Shown here: positions 47,951-61,600 of the stretch, piece after piece
Numbering within the stretch: position 1 is the first letter of the stretch
How the letters are laid out: every line of letters starts with the position of its first letter
NCBI GenBank assembly: GCA_028571685.1
Contig: CM053146.1
Coordinates: 114,737,431-114,801,430 of the forward strand
DNA from: Heterohyrax brucei
Lineage: Eukaryota; Chordata; Mammalia; Hyracoidea; Procaviidae
Direction of reading: 5' to 3'
Length of the DNA: 64,000 bases
The notes under the pieces: generated by a model
Database searches by the model: none
What the model saw: the letters and a program-made list of their open reading frames with translations, nothing else
What the model was told of the DNA's origin: nothing
Made by a program: the position numbers and the translations under genes

Positions 47951-48254
47951 CAATTCTCAACTCACAAAATCTTTAGAACACAAAATCAAAACACTTCATA
48001 AAATTGTTCTGATGTAAAAATTAATTCACTGTAGATTTTAACCCTCATTTCATTATAAAATGACAAGATTGTTGCTTTGATTTAAATTTGAAGATTTTAA
48101 GAGGTTTCATATGCTAATATTCTACTTACCCAGAAATCAGTCTTCTAACAATAAGCTCAACTTGGTAAGCTAGGGTAGAGAGCTAGAGCTCTTATCACTT
48201 CACTTAGTAGTTTTTACTTATTTTATGTACATTTTAATTAGCATTTATGTTAGT

Positions 48255-48576
48255 TGTAGTTGTTAACAGCTATTGAGTCAACTGTCATCTCAAGGTGACC
48301 CAGTGCATAAGGGAATGAAATACTGTCCAATCTTGTGCCATCCCAATAGTCTCAAGGTTTAGACCTTTGTGATCCATGGGTTTTCATTCGCTGATTTTTG
48401 GTAGTACATCATCAGGCTTCTCTTCCTAGTCTGTCTTAGTCCGGAAGCTTTCATGAAACCTGTTAAGCACTATAGCAACACATAAGCTACCACTGACAGA
48501 CTGTTAGGGGCTACATATCAGGTGCATTGTCTGAAATCCAACATGAGTCTCCCATGAGTATTCAACCAGTGAGCCC
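48255..48576 (-). mobile_element. Composite SINE with tRNA-Gly-like head and RTE-type tail
   Basis: The left part (ttgttaacagctattgagtc, aagggaatgaaatactgtcc) resembles the RTE 3' end. The middle (tcttcctagtctgtcttagt, ccactgacagactg) follows a known afrotherian repeat pattern. The right end at 48521-48576 (ggtgcattgtctgaaatcca, gagtctcccatgagta) looks like a degraded reverse-complement tRNA-Gly with its B box. Diverged. Confidence 0.5.
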
Positions 48577-49139
48577 AAATATGTATATAACCATATATAG
48601 CATATATATATCATATAACCATTTAACTTTGTATATGTGTGTGTATATCCTTAAAATTAAAATGCACCCTACTATAAAGAAAAACAATCACTGCTTCTTG
48701 TTAAATTTTAATCCAGATGTAACTGCTGATCAAAATTGCTGTTTCTTTTCTTTTTTTTTACTGGCTATTTTTATAACTTTATGTGAAATATTACCTATTT
48801 CCCTCTTCTCTTTGACTTTTCAATTTTTTACAAAGTCTATTCTTGGCTGCCTAAAATCATAGATGAGAAACTGCATATAGCACTTATGTTGCCGCTCCAC
48901 TTCTGCTCACTCCACTCTACTTCCTGACTATTTTTGTATCATTATCAGGATAACGATTGTCTTTAGGATAATGGTAGCCTTTATAGCTTTAAATAATATG
49001 CTTAGTGTTTGTTTCTTGTAGTACCACCTTAGCCAATACCTTCTACCCCCTGCTAGGAAAAAGGAAGAAATTATGATGTGTTTTCTTCTTTCAGCTTCTG
49101 CTTGACTTACCACTCAGTTTGTGAGTCCATTGTACTTTC
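48577..49139. other. Unassigned intronic DNA
   Basis: TA/GT-rich stretch at 48580-48650; no gene. Confidence 0.45.
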
Positions 49140-49858
49140 TATCTACAAACAAATCTACTGTTGTTGGAAGTTTTAGTTGTTTCCAGTTTGTACTATCATC
49201 ATTCCTGTACATGTCTTTCGGTAATAGGCTATATGCATTTTTTTTATTTCAGTAGAAAAATATAAAGAGGTTTTGAAATGTGTATACTAAATTATACTCT
49301 CACTAGCAGTAATAAAGGACTGTATGCTTCATATTTGTTAAAATAGTTGATATATTCTGTCTCTTTTACTTTTGCTATTTTGACAGATATATCATCATAT
49401 CAATTTGGTGTTTAATTTGCATTTCATTCACGATTAATGAAGTTGAGCGTCTTGTCAAGTTTATTGGCTGTATCTTTATTTTCTTTTGTAAAGTGCTTAT
49501 TCAGGTCTCTTGCCCACCCCATTTTTTTAATTGGAGTCTATTTGCCTCCTCTTTCTCATAGATTTATATGCATTCTTTACACTCTCAATGAAAATGCACT
49601 TGTCAAAATAAATGTCTGTGAGTTGCTTTTTTAGTTTTTGTGTGGTGGCTTTTAATGAACAATTCTTTTTAACATGGCCTAATTTATCAATCTATTTCTT
49701 TATGGTTAGTGATTTCTGTGTCTTTTTCAACATGCCGTTCCCTACCCCAAAATCATGAATATATCCTTCTTTGTTATTTTTCAGAAGCTTTATTATTTTT
49801 TCCATTTACATTTAGAACCATAATCCACATGAAAAATTTTCCTCTATAGTATAAACTG

Positions 49859-49965
49859 TTTTAACTCATTTGACAGAGTATAGCTGCTATGTAGACTTTT
49901 TTTCATGCTGTAATCTTTATGGAAGCAGATCATGAGGTATTTCTCCAGCATGCAATAAACTTCTT
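49859..49965 (-). mobile_element. AfroSINE fragment, long form
   Basis: aactcatttgacagagtata, catgctgtaatctttatgga, then agcagatcatgagg. Confidence 0.65.
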
Positions 49966-50224
49966 TTTTCTTCATATATTATACACAGTAGGACAAACAT
50001 TATTTATTTACTTTTAAAAAGATTTTACTTATGTATTTTCATTTTTTATGCCACTGTCTCTTTTTCTTACCTTATTACATGGGCCAAGAACTTCAACACA
50101 ATGTTAACTATCAGTAGTGAGCAAAGCTTTCCCTGCTATCTTTCCAACCTTAGGTAGAACACACTCAATTTTCCACTGTTAAATATGTTTTTCACTCTAA
50201 ATTTTTCACAGACTGTCTTTGTTA

Positions 50225-50393
50225 GGAAACCCTGGTGGCATAATGGGTTAAGTACTACATCTGTTAACCAAAAAGTCAGCACTTCATATCTACCAGATGC
50301 TCCTTGGAAACTCTATGGGAGAGTGCTACCCTGACCTCTAGAGTTGCTGTAAGTCAGATCCAACTCAACAACAATGAGTTTGTTTTTGTTTTT
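50225..50393 (+). mobile_element. AfroSINE nested in old L1
   Basis: aggaaaccctggtggcataa, ctgttaaccaaaaagtcagc, gatgctccttggaaactcta, agagttgctgtaagtcagat, then gtttgtttttg. L1 sequence tttgtta is duplicated on both sides and the L1 resumes at about 50398. Confidence 0.92.
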
Positions 50394-50608
50394 CAGTTTT
50401 TGTTAAGGTTCAAGATTTTTCTATTCCTAACTTTCTGAAAGTATTTAATATAAAAAGGTTTGTATTTTGTCAAATGCTTTTCCATATCTATTTTTTTAAT
50501 AGCTATCTTTTTTAACATGAAAAAAAAAATTGAATGTTAGTTAAATCAAGCTTGCATTCCCAGAATAATCCCCACTTCGTCAAGAAATATTTTGCTACTG
50601 CATTTGTC

Positions 50609-50704
50609 AAAGAAACTCTGGTGGTACCTCTATGGTGCAGTTCTACCCTGCCCTATAGGATTGCAGTGAGCTGTAATTGACTCAGTGGTAATGGGTTTGG
50701 ATTT
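50609..50704 (+). mobile_element. AfroSINE with internal deletion, nested in old L1
   Basis: The head aagaaactctggtggta is joined directly to the body cctctatggtgcagttctac and ends tggtaatgggtttggatttg. The tRNA-like middle is missing. Confidence 0.8.
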
Positions 50705-51261
50705 GATGTGCTAATATTTTATTAACTCTTTTGTATTCCTGGTTATGAGGGTTGTTAGTTTCTAGTTTTCTTTCTTGATAACATCTGTATTTTGTTTTGA
50801 TATTAGGGCAATTCTGGTCTCTAAAATGAGTTGGGAAGTGTTGCCAATTTCTAAAAGACTATAGGACTAGTATTACTTTTTTCTTACTGTTTTGAACTAT
50901 TCCTTACGGTGGTGCTTAACTTGCTCTTTCATCCACTAAATTTTCTGCGAATTTTATATAAGGTTAGTTCTTTTGACAAGAATGTTCTGTCTACTTAGTA
51001 CTGTGTGAATTACACTGTGAGAAATAGTATGTCTTGTTGCTGTTAACGTTAATCACTAGGGTCAGATAAAGATGCCTGATCCCTCCTTTATAAAATCATC
51101 CATAACCCCTTCACTGATGTTTTTAATCATCTATCGACACATTTTTCTTTCTTTCTTTCTTTTTTAAATATAAACATTTTAGGTTTTCGTATTTCTCCCT
51201 AAGCACAGCTTTGACAGTTTAAAAGTAATATCATATTTTTATCTTGTAGTTCTAAGTGTTT

Positions 51262-53468
51262 CTTTTATTATGATGATAATGATTGAATGAAAATGTACAT
51301 TCCATATAAATTTGCATGCCCACCAATATGCAGCTCCCACTGCTATCCCTGCCCAGTGACAGCACGTTCTTCCTCTCCACTCCATACATGTCTTATCCTC
51401 CCAGCAATCTCCTATCCCCTCCTCTCCAACCACTCCCCTGCCTCCAATATGAGGTCAGCAGGATGACATCCTATAGATACACAGAACCATAAAGTGCACA
51501 CATGATATGATCACTCTGTGTCACCAAGTTCAATCCATTACTGTCCAAGAGTTGACCTCCATTGTGATTTATGGACCAGGGTAGCATCAGGGCCAGTTGC
51601 TGTTCTCCAAGGGGAATTCTGAGGACTATGGACCATCAAATGTGGCCTTTTAATGGAGATCTCAGGGTGCACCCCTTTTTATTCTTGTATTGCCAGAGGG
51701 ACTCAACTTTGTGAGCTCCATCACGGCTATCACTGGTCATGACGGTGCACCATCTGGTTCTTCCGGTCACAAGTTGATGTAATCTCCCACTCACATCGGT
51801 CTCTCTGTCTTCTGGGTTCTCTTTCCCCTATCTCATTTTAGCCCCTGGTGATCATCTGTTCCTGTTGTGCCCTCAGATGGCAGCTTGGCAGCTTTTAAGA
51901 CCCCAGATACCACTCACCAATGTGGGGTGCAGAGAGCTCTCTTAGCAAAACACTAATTGTGGCAGTTGGCCTCAGTTTCCCTTGAGAGCATGGTCTCCAG
52001 CCCTCCACCTAAGCTACTCTGTCCTTGCTATATTGGGTTAGGATTGGAGGAGTAATCATGCTATATTGAATTCTAGTTAATATTGATCTTCTTTCTAATG
52101 TGTGCTATCACAGATCTCACCCAACCAAATTCTTATCAATGATCTAATCTAAACCATCCCCCCTTCTCCCTCCCTCCTTCCCCACCCTTGCAACTGTCAA
52201 AGAGTCTTTTTGTCTATACATGAGTTTGTTTTTAAGTTCTTATCATAGGGGTCTTATACAACATTTGTCCTTTTATTGCTGACTACTTTCACTCAACACA
52301 GTGTCTACCCATTGAAACCAGATTATGAGATGTTTCCTAAAATCATTGTTGTTCTTTATCATTACATAGTGTTCCATTGAGGATATATACCATAATTTAC
52401 TATCCATTCCTCTGTTGCTGGGCATCTGAGTTGAGTCCATCTTTTTGCTGTTGTGGACTGTGCTGTGAGAAACATTTGTGTGCATGCATCAGTTAGTGTT
52501 AATGGCCTTGATTCCATAGGACATATTCTGAGCAGTGAAATTACTGGCTCAAATGGCATATCTTATATCTAACTTTTTAAGGAAGCGCCAGATTGCCTTC
52601 CAAAGAGGTTGCACCATTTTGCAATCCCACCAACAGTGTAGGAGAGTTCCAATTTCTCCACAGACTCTCCAGCATTTGTTGTTTTGGGTTTTTTGGATTA
52701 TGGCCAACCTTTCTGGGGTGAGATGGTATCTCACTGTTGTTTGAATTTGAATTTCTTTAATAGCTAATGATCGTGAGCATGTCCACATGTGTTTTTTGGC
52801 TACCTGGGTCTCCTCTTTAGAGAAGTGTCTGTCCATCTCCTTTGCCCATCTCTTAATTGGACTATTTATCTTTTTCTTATTGCTATTTCATAGTACCTTA
52901 TAGATTATGGAGATCAGGCATTGGTCTGACATATAGTTGCCAAATATTTTTTCTCATGCTGTAGGCGGCCTTTTAATTCTATTAATAAAGTCTTTGGATG
53001 AACAAAAGTGTTTGATTCTTAATAGTTCCCGTTTATCTATTTTCTCTTCTGCTGATTGTGGTTTGTTTGACAGATTTTGAAATCTGTCTATGTTATGTAT
53101 TCAAACTTCCACTATTGTTCCTACTTTTCCTTGGATGAGCTTTATCATTTTAGATTTGATATTTAGATCTTTTATCCAGTTTGGGTTGGTTTTTGTATAA
53201 AGTGTAACATACAGGTCTTGTTTCAATTTATTGCAAATATATCCAATTTTGCCAGCACCATTTATTGAAAATATTGTTTTTCTCTCAGTTTAATGTCTTA
53301 GGGCCTTTGTCAAATATCAATTGTTCATAGGAAGATGGTGTCATCTCTGGGACCTCAATTCTGTTCCATTGATCGATCTGTCTGTTTTTGTACCAGTACC
53401 AGGCTGTTTTGACCACTGTGGAAGTATAATAGGTTCTGAAGTTGGGTAATGAGAGGATATTATTTTAT
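51262..53468 (-). mobile_element. L1 LINE, 3' part only
   Basis: Minus strand. 3' UTR at 51262-52260 (cagcttttaagaccccagat), then ORF2 C-terminal half to about 53468, where homology stops. Frame 52549-52836 contains ERLAIIQKTQNNKCWRVCGE and [20 protein letters not shown], the ORF2 cysteine-containing C-terminal region. 5'-truncated; no RT core. Confidence 0.9.
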
Positions 53469-55674
53469 TAAAAATGGAAATCTTTTAGAAATCCTTTCTA
53501 ATAATAATAGACCCTATTCAAACAAAGTATTTTGAACCACAAGTTAACTGAGCCTATTTTTATATAAAAGAATGTTATGACATTTCATAGTTTATTGTGG
53601 ATCATCTATGACACATTTTTCTTTTTGCTTTGAATAGGCAAAAAGTATCTAAATTTATGATCAAATTACTTCTTCCTTAACATTACATGTTTTGATCAAT
53701 AACCATTAGAATCTTCGCCTTCTTTGTTCCTTTTTGTCTTAAATTTCAAGTTAAATATCATTGAAACTAATTTAGAGATTTATTGTAAAATTACAGACCT
53801 TAAAATGTGTAATGATATTTTAATATCTAGTATATGTGTTGTGTGTATGTATAATACATTTTGTATTTTGAATCATAGTTGAAGCTGTTTCATGTTTTAT
53901 ATTTACTGTAGGGACATAACAGTGTATTTTTCCATTATATTGTCTCATATTTACAAAAGACTGGGTTGAATTTATGCACAGTATTATCACACATTCTGAT
54001 GCACTGTGTGAAACAAGTATATATCCTGAAATAGGCTTTAGAATATTGTCAGAATTGTTCACTGAAATAAATAATCTGGAGTCTGTGAAACAAAGAGATA
54101 AAGTTTAATATCTTGTACAACTGTGGTGATGCTGTTGTTAATACACTGCTTTATTGGTAGGTACACATAACTATTATTTAACATTGATTCTGACCCTTTA
54201 AGTAAAGGATGGCTGGTCTAATTAAGCATGCTATTCTAACCTCAATTAATTTGCTATTTTAGTGAATACCAACAAGTTTATGTCCCTTTTACCTCAGGTG
54301 ATGGTAAATGTTACAATAATAATGTGTTGAAAAATAAGTATTGAAGTATAGTTCTCCACAAAGCAATGCAGTATAGACATATTTGCCTGACAGGAGCATT
54401 CTGAGTAGATTCTCTTTAGGCCTCTTTATCTTCCATGAAGATGTACACAGAATACGAGAGACAGGGAGTAAACACGTAGCTGATGTGGGAGCAATCACAG
54501 AGGGCTCTCTTTAATTCCTTGGAGATGAAGACATCCAACTGGATTTAATTTGCATGGTTTGAGTTGTCTCTATGTTTTGTTATGGTAAATGCATCTCAAA
54601 GAATTTAAATATGATGATCATATTTTATTGTTTATATAGTTTGCCATGTTTTCTGTGTAACTGATCTCTATATATTCTATTACAGTAAAGAAGTTCTTTG
54701 AAAAACCCCTTAAGTAAGGAGAGAAAAACTATTCTCTACTTAAAATAGGATTACAGACAATTATAAACGAGGAAGGAAGGTCTAGGACCAGGCCTTTGCT
54801 CCACTACCAGTGTGAGGGCACCCTGCACTAAAAGTTTGTGGGTATCTGTGGGACTTGTCTATGCACCCTGCCCCTGTGAAAACTAAGGGACAAATTAAAT
54901 TGTGTGAATCAGAAAATTCAGCAATTTGAAACCAGATGCTGAGGCCACTGAGGCACCCCTTCTGACACATTGTAAGGCATGTAAATGGCAGATAACTGAA
55001 ATTTAGATTTTAGATCTGTGCATTGTTAGAGCCCTCCTCTAGCAATGCTTAGAATCTTAGAAGTATTTTTCACAGTTCATATGAATGCAATTGCTACCAA
55101 ATTAATTAAGCATTTTTTTTTCTTTAACTCTTTAATGAAGAAAATATTAATAAAAAAACAGGAGAGAAAAAAATGTCTAAACTCAAAAGTGCACCCAAAG
55201 TGAAGACAGAAAATATTCCCTAGTTTGGGTAATAAAATTTTGAGTTCTTTTCTTGGATTCCTTTCAGTTTCAGCTTTTACTGTCCCCAGAATTGTTCTCC
55301 TGTTAGTAAAACTATCATCCTTCTTTGACCATTACTTAATGTAGTTTTCATAAATTAACTGCTTCATTTCTTCTTATTTATATTACTCAAACTACAGTAG
55401 TTCTTAGGCTGAAGCAGAGATGGGCTTGGTTGTCATAATCTTGGAAGCCGTTTACTAACTAGTCTTTCATAAAAGTCATGAGGCATACCATTTAGTTCAG
55501 TAAATTTTGTTTTTTTCTGAATGTCTTCAGTACATGCAAATTCTCTGTACTTCATGTAACCTTTTTTTATAATGAGATTTCGTATGTAATAAAGGAGATA
55601 GAGTTCAGAATTTGTTGAAATAATATTTCTTTATTGAAAACCAGGTAGAAATAGAGTAAAAGTCTATAAAGACT
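53469..55674. other. Unassigned intronic DNA
   Basis: About 2.2 kb of AT-rich sequence with no recognised repeat or gene. Confidence 0.5.
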
Positions 55675-55837
55675 AGGAAAACCCTGATGGCATAGTAGTT
55701 AATAGCTATGGCTGCTAACCGAAATGTCAGCAGTTTGAATCTACCAGGCACTCCTTGGAAACAGTATGTGGGAGTTGTGCTCTATCTTATGGAGTTGTTA
55801 CGCATCAGAATTGACCCAACAGCAATGGGTAATGGGT
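55675..55837 (+). mobile_element. AfroSINE
   Basis: aaaaccctgatggcatagta, atggctgctaaccgaaatgt, taccaggcactccttggaaa, gttacgcatcagaattgacc, aacagcaatgggtaatgggt. Confidence 0.92.
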
Positions 55838-57735
55838 TATTAAGAGAGGTGATTTGAATGGGACATCATCAGGAAGTGAATGTCATCATTTCATTGGTAT
55901 TAAATACTAGGGCAAATAATATTGTAAGTAATATCAAACACACAAAAAACAGAAAACAATTTTCCATATTTAAAACAATTCTGACCACTAATTGCTATTC
56001 AGGTGAGGAGGATAGAATGTGTATTATATAATTTCATATGGATGTTGAGTTGGCCAGAAGGTTGTATTGAAGAAATCCTTAAAATGTGGGTTCAAATTTG
56101 AAAGTGGATTTATAGAAAACAACAGAGTTAAGCTAATGATTCTACTCTACAGTAATTGTATATTGAGAGCTATTTTTGTGCACAGGAGTCCAGGTGACCG
56201 TGATTTTAAAAGGTACTCAGGGAAATGACATAAAGCTTTGAAGAGATACAACTACAAGCCAAATTTCCACTATGTTTTTTGCAATGAGACTGTAATTTTT
56301 AGGCACACAACAGTTTTTACATATGTAACAGTCATCATTAACATCCTAATGGAAATGAGGATAATGGCAGTAACATACTCAGCGACACAGTTCAGAATTG
56401 TGCAGAGTCCATTTCTTACAGAAAAAGATTAAAATTTGACAGACTTTGAGATTAAATGAGAAAATCAATTAATTGAGCAAGTGTAAATATATGGCAACTT
56501 CAAATATTTAATTATCATAGAGAGGAATAAAATAAATGGATTGGTATACTGCTTTGTAAAATAATAGTGTAAGATATAATAAGTTGAATTTGGGGAATGA
56601 CTGAGTTGCTTTGAAAAATAATAAGAAATAAACCAAGCAGTTTTGCTCTGTTTCAAACCATTTAGACATAACCACAGAAGAGGAAGGCAGAATTATAATA
56701 AATTAATTTTACTGTTTTTTAGGCCAGAAGTCTGGGAGCAGAGTGAGACAATTCTTGTCACATTAATCAAAAAAGGTTACTTATTTTCAGTCTTCCGATT
56801 TCTTATCCTTTTTATGTATTTCTGTCTTCTGCTTCCTGGTCTCAACTTCTTTGGGCAGTAATCTAGATTTCTATGAATGGTCAGACTTCACAGTATTAAC
56901 AGTATAGAATAATAACAAAACTCAAGATCTCCCCTTTTCTACAAACTCCGGGTCTTTGTACCTAGCCATGAAAATATGCACCACCTTGAGAGGCACACTT
57001 AGCCACTTAACTACCTGGCGAGTGCTTTGAGGAGGACTGAATGAGGACAGAGAGGAGCACAGATAAATGTATAGAGTCATCCTTTCACCATCATGGCATT
57101 TTAGCTCACTGTTGTAATCCAATAGTCATGCATTTGTCTATTTCTCCTTTGTGTGGAGACAATGAATCTGAACCTGAATTTCTATTAGCTCTCCTTTTCC
57201 TGGAATCAAGGAATAAAATTGAGTCCACTATTTTGTATGTACTCTTTTGGACTCAGTGGATGCCCTAGCAGTGACCTTTTCTGCCTACGTATGTTCCAGC
57301 TTTCAAGAATGAATAAAAAACAATTTTTACCTTTATTGTCATATTTGTAATTTGACCATTTCTGAGAAGGTTGCCCACAGAAAATTTCACAATATATTTG
57401 ATTACGTAGAACTATCAGTTTTATTTCCTGTTGCCATTGTCCTCTGAAGAGCTATTAAATGCTTTAATTTTAATCTGCTGTGATTGCATCACAAGTTGAA
57501 GAGGTGATTTGTTTTAGAGGCTCATCACTTCAGTGCCCTCAGCTACAAAGTATTTCCTTTGTAATAAGGACAGAAGAGAAAGGTTTACATCACCACTTGG
57601 TTTAATAACCCTTATCTGTCAAGAAGCATACACTTGAGTGTGCAAACCTAGCAATTCATTAAAAATGTGAGGTTACGTCTCAGTTGGGCATATTTAAGGG
57701 CTGAGAAGAGGGCATTGTGGTCTTAACAAAAAATT
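55838..57735. other. Unassigned intronic DNA
   Basis: No recognised repeat or gene. Confidence 0.5.
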
Positions 57736-57750
57736 CAATGAAAAAGAAAT

Positions 57751-58243
57751 GTCTGTTTTGTTCAAACCAGGACTTTGAACTGGTTCTAAATGGTTCAACA
57801 GAAATAAGGCAGGGCTTCAAACCAGTTCAAAGCAGTTCAGTCAATGGCCAACTGACACAACAGCAGCATGCTCACTGCATAGTAACTACATCTCGTGCAT
57901 GTTGGCTTTTGACCCTAGTAGAAAACCAGTGAGGACCTGCTCAAAGTTAGTGGTGAATTTCACCACTTTTAATGTGTTGCTCTCCACAGATCAGCCAATA
58001 ATCCAGTGTCACACATATGGAAGTCTCATGATGCAGAAGACTGGATTATTTGCAGAATACTGGAGAGCAACACATATTCAAAGCAGCACAGTAGGCTACC
58101 ATCTTTGAGCACTGTACTGCTGTCTGTTTTCCACTAGAGTTAAAAACCAATGTTCAAGAGATTTGGTTGCTATGGAACATGTATGTATTCCTTGTTTCCT
58201 TTAGCTGTGACAACTGGTCCCAAACCCTGGTTCAGACCAAGAC
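57751..58243. repeat. Large imperfect palindrome (MITE-like)
   Basis: The reverse complement of the right half aligns with the left half over most of its length. Best blocks: 57972-58007 with 58040-58075 (atgtgttgctctcc... and caataatccagt); 57897-57926 with 58124-58154 (gttgg/tggaaaac region); ends ttcaaaccagg/ccctggttcaga at 57761 and 58224. The spacer is about 32 bases. Similarity may extend to 57736-58255. No coding capacity. Confidence 0.8.
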
Positions 58244-58609
58244 CATCTTTGATTAGGAAGATTTTTCCTTTTCTCTCTTATTTGGGGTGAGTTTTACTGT
58301 GCCATAACTGAATAAGTGAATTGGTATGAACTGCAAAAATAACTGCTTCCATTTTTAACCATTCCTTCTGGTTATACTCATCACTTATTACAAATGTAGT
58401 TTGGGGAACCCTCAGTTGTTAAGAAATGTTAATAACCTGATGCACTAAGCAATGAAGATACAGTTTGTTATTTCTGTATCCAGCTATGAGAAAGTACACT
58501 GGCAATATGTTTCCTGGGAAGAGTATGTGGCACAGTCTGTGTCATCAACAGTATGATTGATGGGTGGGCAAGTGATGAGTTTGTTCTCTTACTCATTTAG
58601 TCAATAAAT
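58244..58609. other. Unassigned intronic DNA
   Basis: Nothing recognised. Confidence 0.5.
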
Positions 58610-58619
58610 TATGAATATC
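58610..58619. repeat. Left target-site duplication of L1 (candidate)
   Basis: tatgaatatc, nine of ten bases identical to tatgagtatc at 62998-63007. Confidence 0.6.
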
Positions 58620-61600
58620 AGTAGGAGACTTAAATACTCTGCTCTCAACAATGGACAGATATCTAGAAAAAAGCTCAATAAAGATACAGAAGACCTCATT
58701 GCCACAGTTAACCAACTAAACCTCATTGATATATACAGAACTTTCTACCCATCAGTGGATAGCTATACCTTCTGCTCCAGTGCACATGGAAAATTCTCCA
58801 GAATGGACCATGTGTTAGGACATAATGCAGTTTTCAACAAAATCCATACCATTGAATTACTGCAAAGCATCTTCTCAGATCATAAAGCCATAAAAGTCAA
58901 AATCTATAGCAGAAAAAACATAGAAAGTGGAACCCTTGGAAACTGAACATCTTGCTCAAAACAACATGGGTTACAGAAGAAATCAAGGATGAAATAAAGA
59001 AATTCCTGGATTCCAATGAGAACGAAAACACTTCCTACCAGAACCTATGGGATACAGCCAAAACAGTCCTAAGAGATCTGTTTATGTCCATTAATGTACA
59101 CATCTGGAAGGAGGAAAGAAACCAAATCAAGGAACTAACCCTTCAGCTTGAACAAGTAGAGAGAGAACAACAGAGGAACCCCTCAAGCACCAGAAGAAAC
59201 TGGATCATAAAGATTAGAGCAGAACTAAATGAATTGGAGAATAGAAAAACAATTGAAAAGACCAAAAGCTGGTTTTTTGAAAAGATCAACATAATTCACA
59301 AACCACTGGCTATACTTACTAAAGAAAAACAGGAAAGGAAACAACCCAAATTAGAAACGAGAGGGGAGTTGTCACAACAGATCCAAGAGAAATCAAAAAT
59401 ATCATAACAGAATACTATGAAAGACTGTACTCTAACAAATTTAGAAACCTAGAAGAAATGGACAAGTCCTTGATTCATATCACCTACTGAAATCATCACA
59501 ATGTGAAGCAGAACAACCTAATAAGCCCATCACAAAGGAAGAGATTGAAAAAGTCATAAAAAAACTGCCAACCAAAAAAAGCGCAGGCCCAGATGGCTTC
59601 AACACAGAATTCTACCAAGCTTTTACAGAAGAGTTATCTCCAATACTATTGAGACTATTTCACAGTATAGAGAGAGATGGAGTACTCCCAAACTCAGTCT
59701 ATGAAACCAGCATAACCCTGATACCAAAGCCAGGGAAAGACCCAACAAAAAGGAGGAATACAGAGCAATATCACTCATGAATCTAGATGCCAAAATCTTC
59801 AACAAAATTCTTGCCAATAGAATACAACAACATATCCAAAAAATAATCCATTAGGACAAAGTGGGATTCATAACAGGGATGCAAGGCTGGCTCAACATCA
59901 GAAAAACAATTAATGTGATTAACCACATAAATAGCACAAAAGACAAGAATTACGTGATTTTTGTCCATTGATGCCGAAAAGGCATTCAATAAAGTCCAAT
60001 ACCCACTGATGGTAAAAACCCTTAGCAAAATAGGCATAGATGGAAAATTCCTCAACACAATAAGGGCAATTTATACAAAACCAACTGCCTACGTCATCCT
60101 GAATGGAGAGACAGACTGAAGGAGTTTCCCTTGAGAACAGGAACTAGACAAGGATGCCCACTCTCACCTCTCCTATTCAGCATTGTGCTAGAAGTCCTGG
60201 CCAGAGCAATGAGACAAGACCAAGAAATAAAGAGCATTTGCATCAGCAAAGAAGAAGTCAAAATCTCCCTGTTTGCTGATGATGTGATTGTACATGCAGA
60301 GAATCCCAAAGAATCTATAAGTAAACTACTCAAACTCATAGAAGACTTCAGCAAAGTCTCAGGATACAAGATGAATATAAGTAAATCAGTAGGATTCCTT
60401 TATACCAACAGTGAGACTGCTAATGAAGAAGTCATCAAAACAATACCATTTACTATAGCCCCCAAGAAGATGAAGTACCTAGGAATTAATCTAACCAGAC
60501 AAATAACAGACCTTTACAAAGGGAACTAAAAGCCCTTACTACAAGAAACTAAGAGAGACTTAGATAAATTGAGAAACTGACCCTGCTCATGGATAGGAAG
60601 ACTTAACATTGGGAAGATGTCTATTTTACCCAAAGCAATCTACTTATATAATGCAATCCCAATACAAGTTTCAGTGTCATTTTTCAGTGAGATGGAGAAG
60701 AAAATCACCAATTTTGTTTGGAAAGGGAAGAAACCCAAGATAAGTAAAGTACTACTAAAGAAGAAGAACACACTGGGATGCCTCTCTCTACCCAACTTCA
60801 GAACCTACTACACTGCTACAGTCATCAAAACAACCTGGTACTGGTACAAAGACAGACAGATCAATCAATGGAACAGAATTGAGACCCCAGAGATGACACC
60901 ATCTTCCTATGAACACCTGATATTCTACAAAGGCCCTAAGACATTAAATTGGGGTAAAAAAAAAAAAAAAAAGTCTCCTCAACAAATGGTGCTGGCAAAA
61001 TTGGATATCCATCTGCAATAAATTGAAACAAGATCCATATCTTATACCTTACACAAAAACCAACTCAAACTGAATAAAAGACCTAAGTATCAAATCTAAA
61101 ACGTTAAAGTCTATCCAAGTAAAAGTAGGAACAACAGTGGAACTTTTAATACACAATTTAGACAGACTTCAAAATCTGTCAAACAAACCACAGTCAGCAG
61201 AATAGAAAATAGATAAATGGGAACTGTTAAGAATCAAACACTTTTGCTCATCCAAAGACTTTATTAATAAAATTAAAAGGCCACCTACAGAATGGGAAAA
61301 AATATTTGGCAACTTTATGTCAGACTGATGCCTGATCTCCATAATCTATAAGGTACTACAAAATATCAGTAAGAAGAAGATAAATCATCCACTTAAGTGA
61401 TGGACAAAGGAGATGGACAGACATTTCTCTAAAGAGGAGATCCAGGCAGCCAAAAAACACATGAGGACATGTTCACCATCTTTAGTTAATAAAGAAATTC
61501 ACATCAAAACAGCAATGAGATACCGTCTTACACCAACAAGGTTGGCTATGATCCCAAAACCCCAAAACAACTAATGCTGGAGAGGCTATGGAGAAATTGG

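Larger units (their letters stand above)
49140..50900 (-). mobile_element. Old L1 (L1M-type) interrupted by AfroSINEs
   Basis: Minus strand L1 ORF2 region: cttgcccaccccatttt, atggcctaatttatcaatct, gactgtctttgttaaggttc (split by a SINE), attttgtcaaatgctttt, tgcattcccagaataatccc, aaaatgagttgggaagtgtt. Strongly diverged. Confidence 0.75.
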
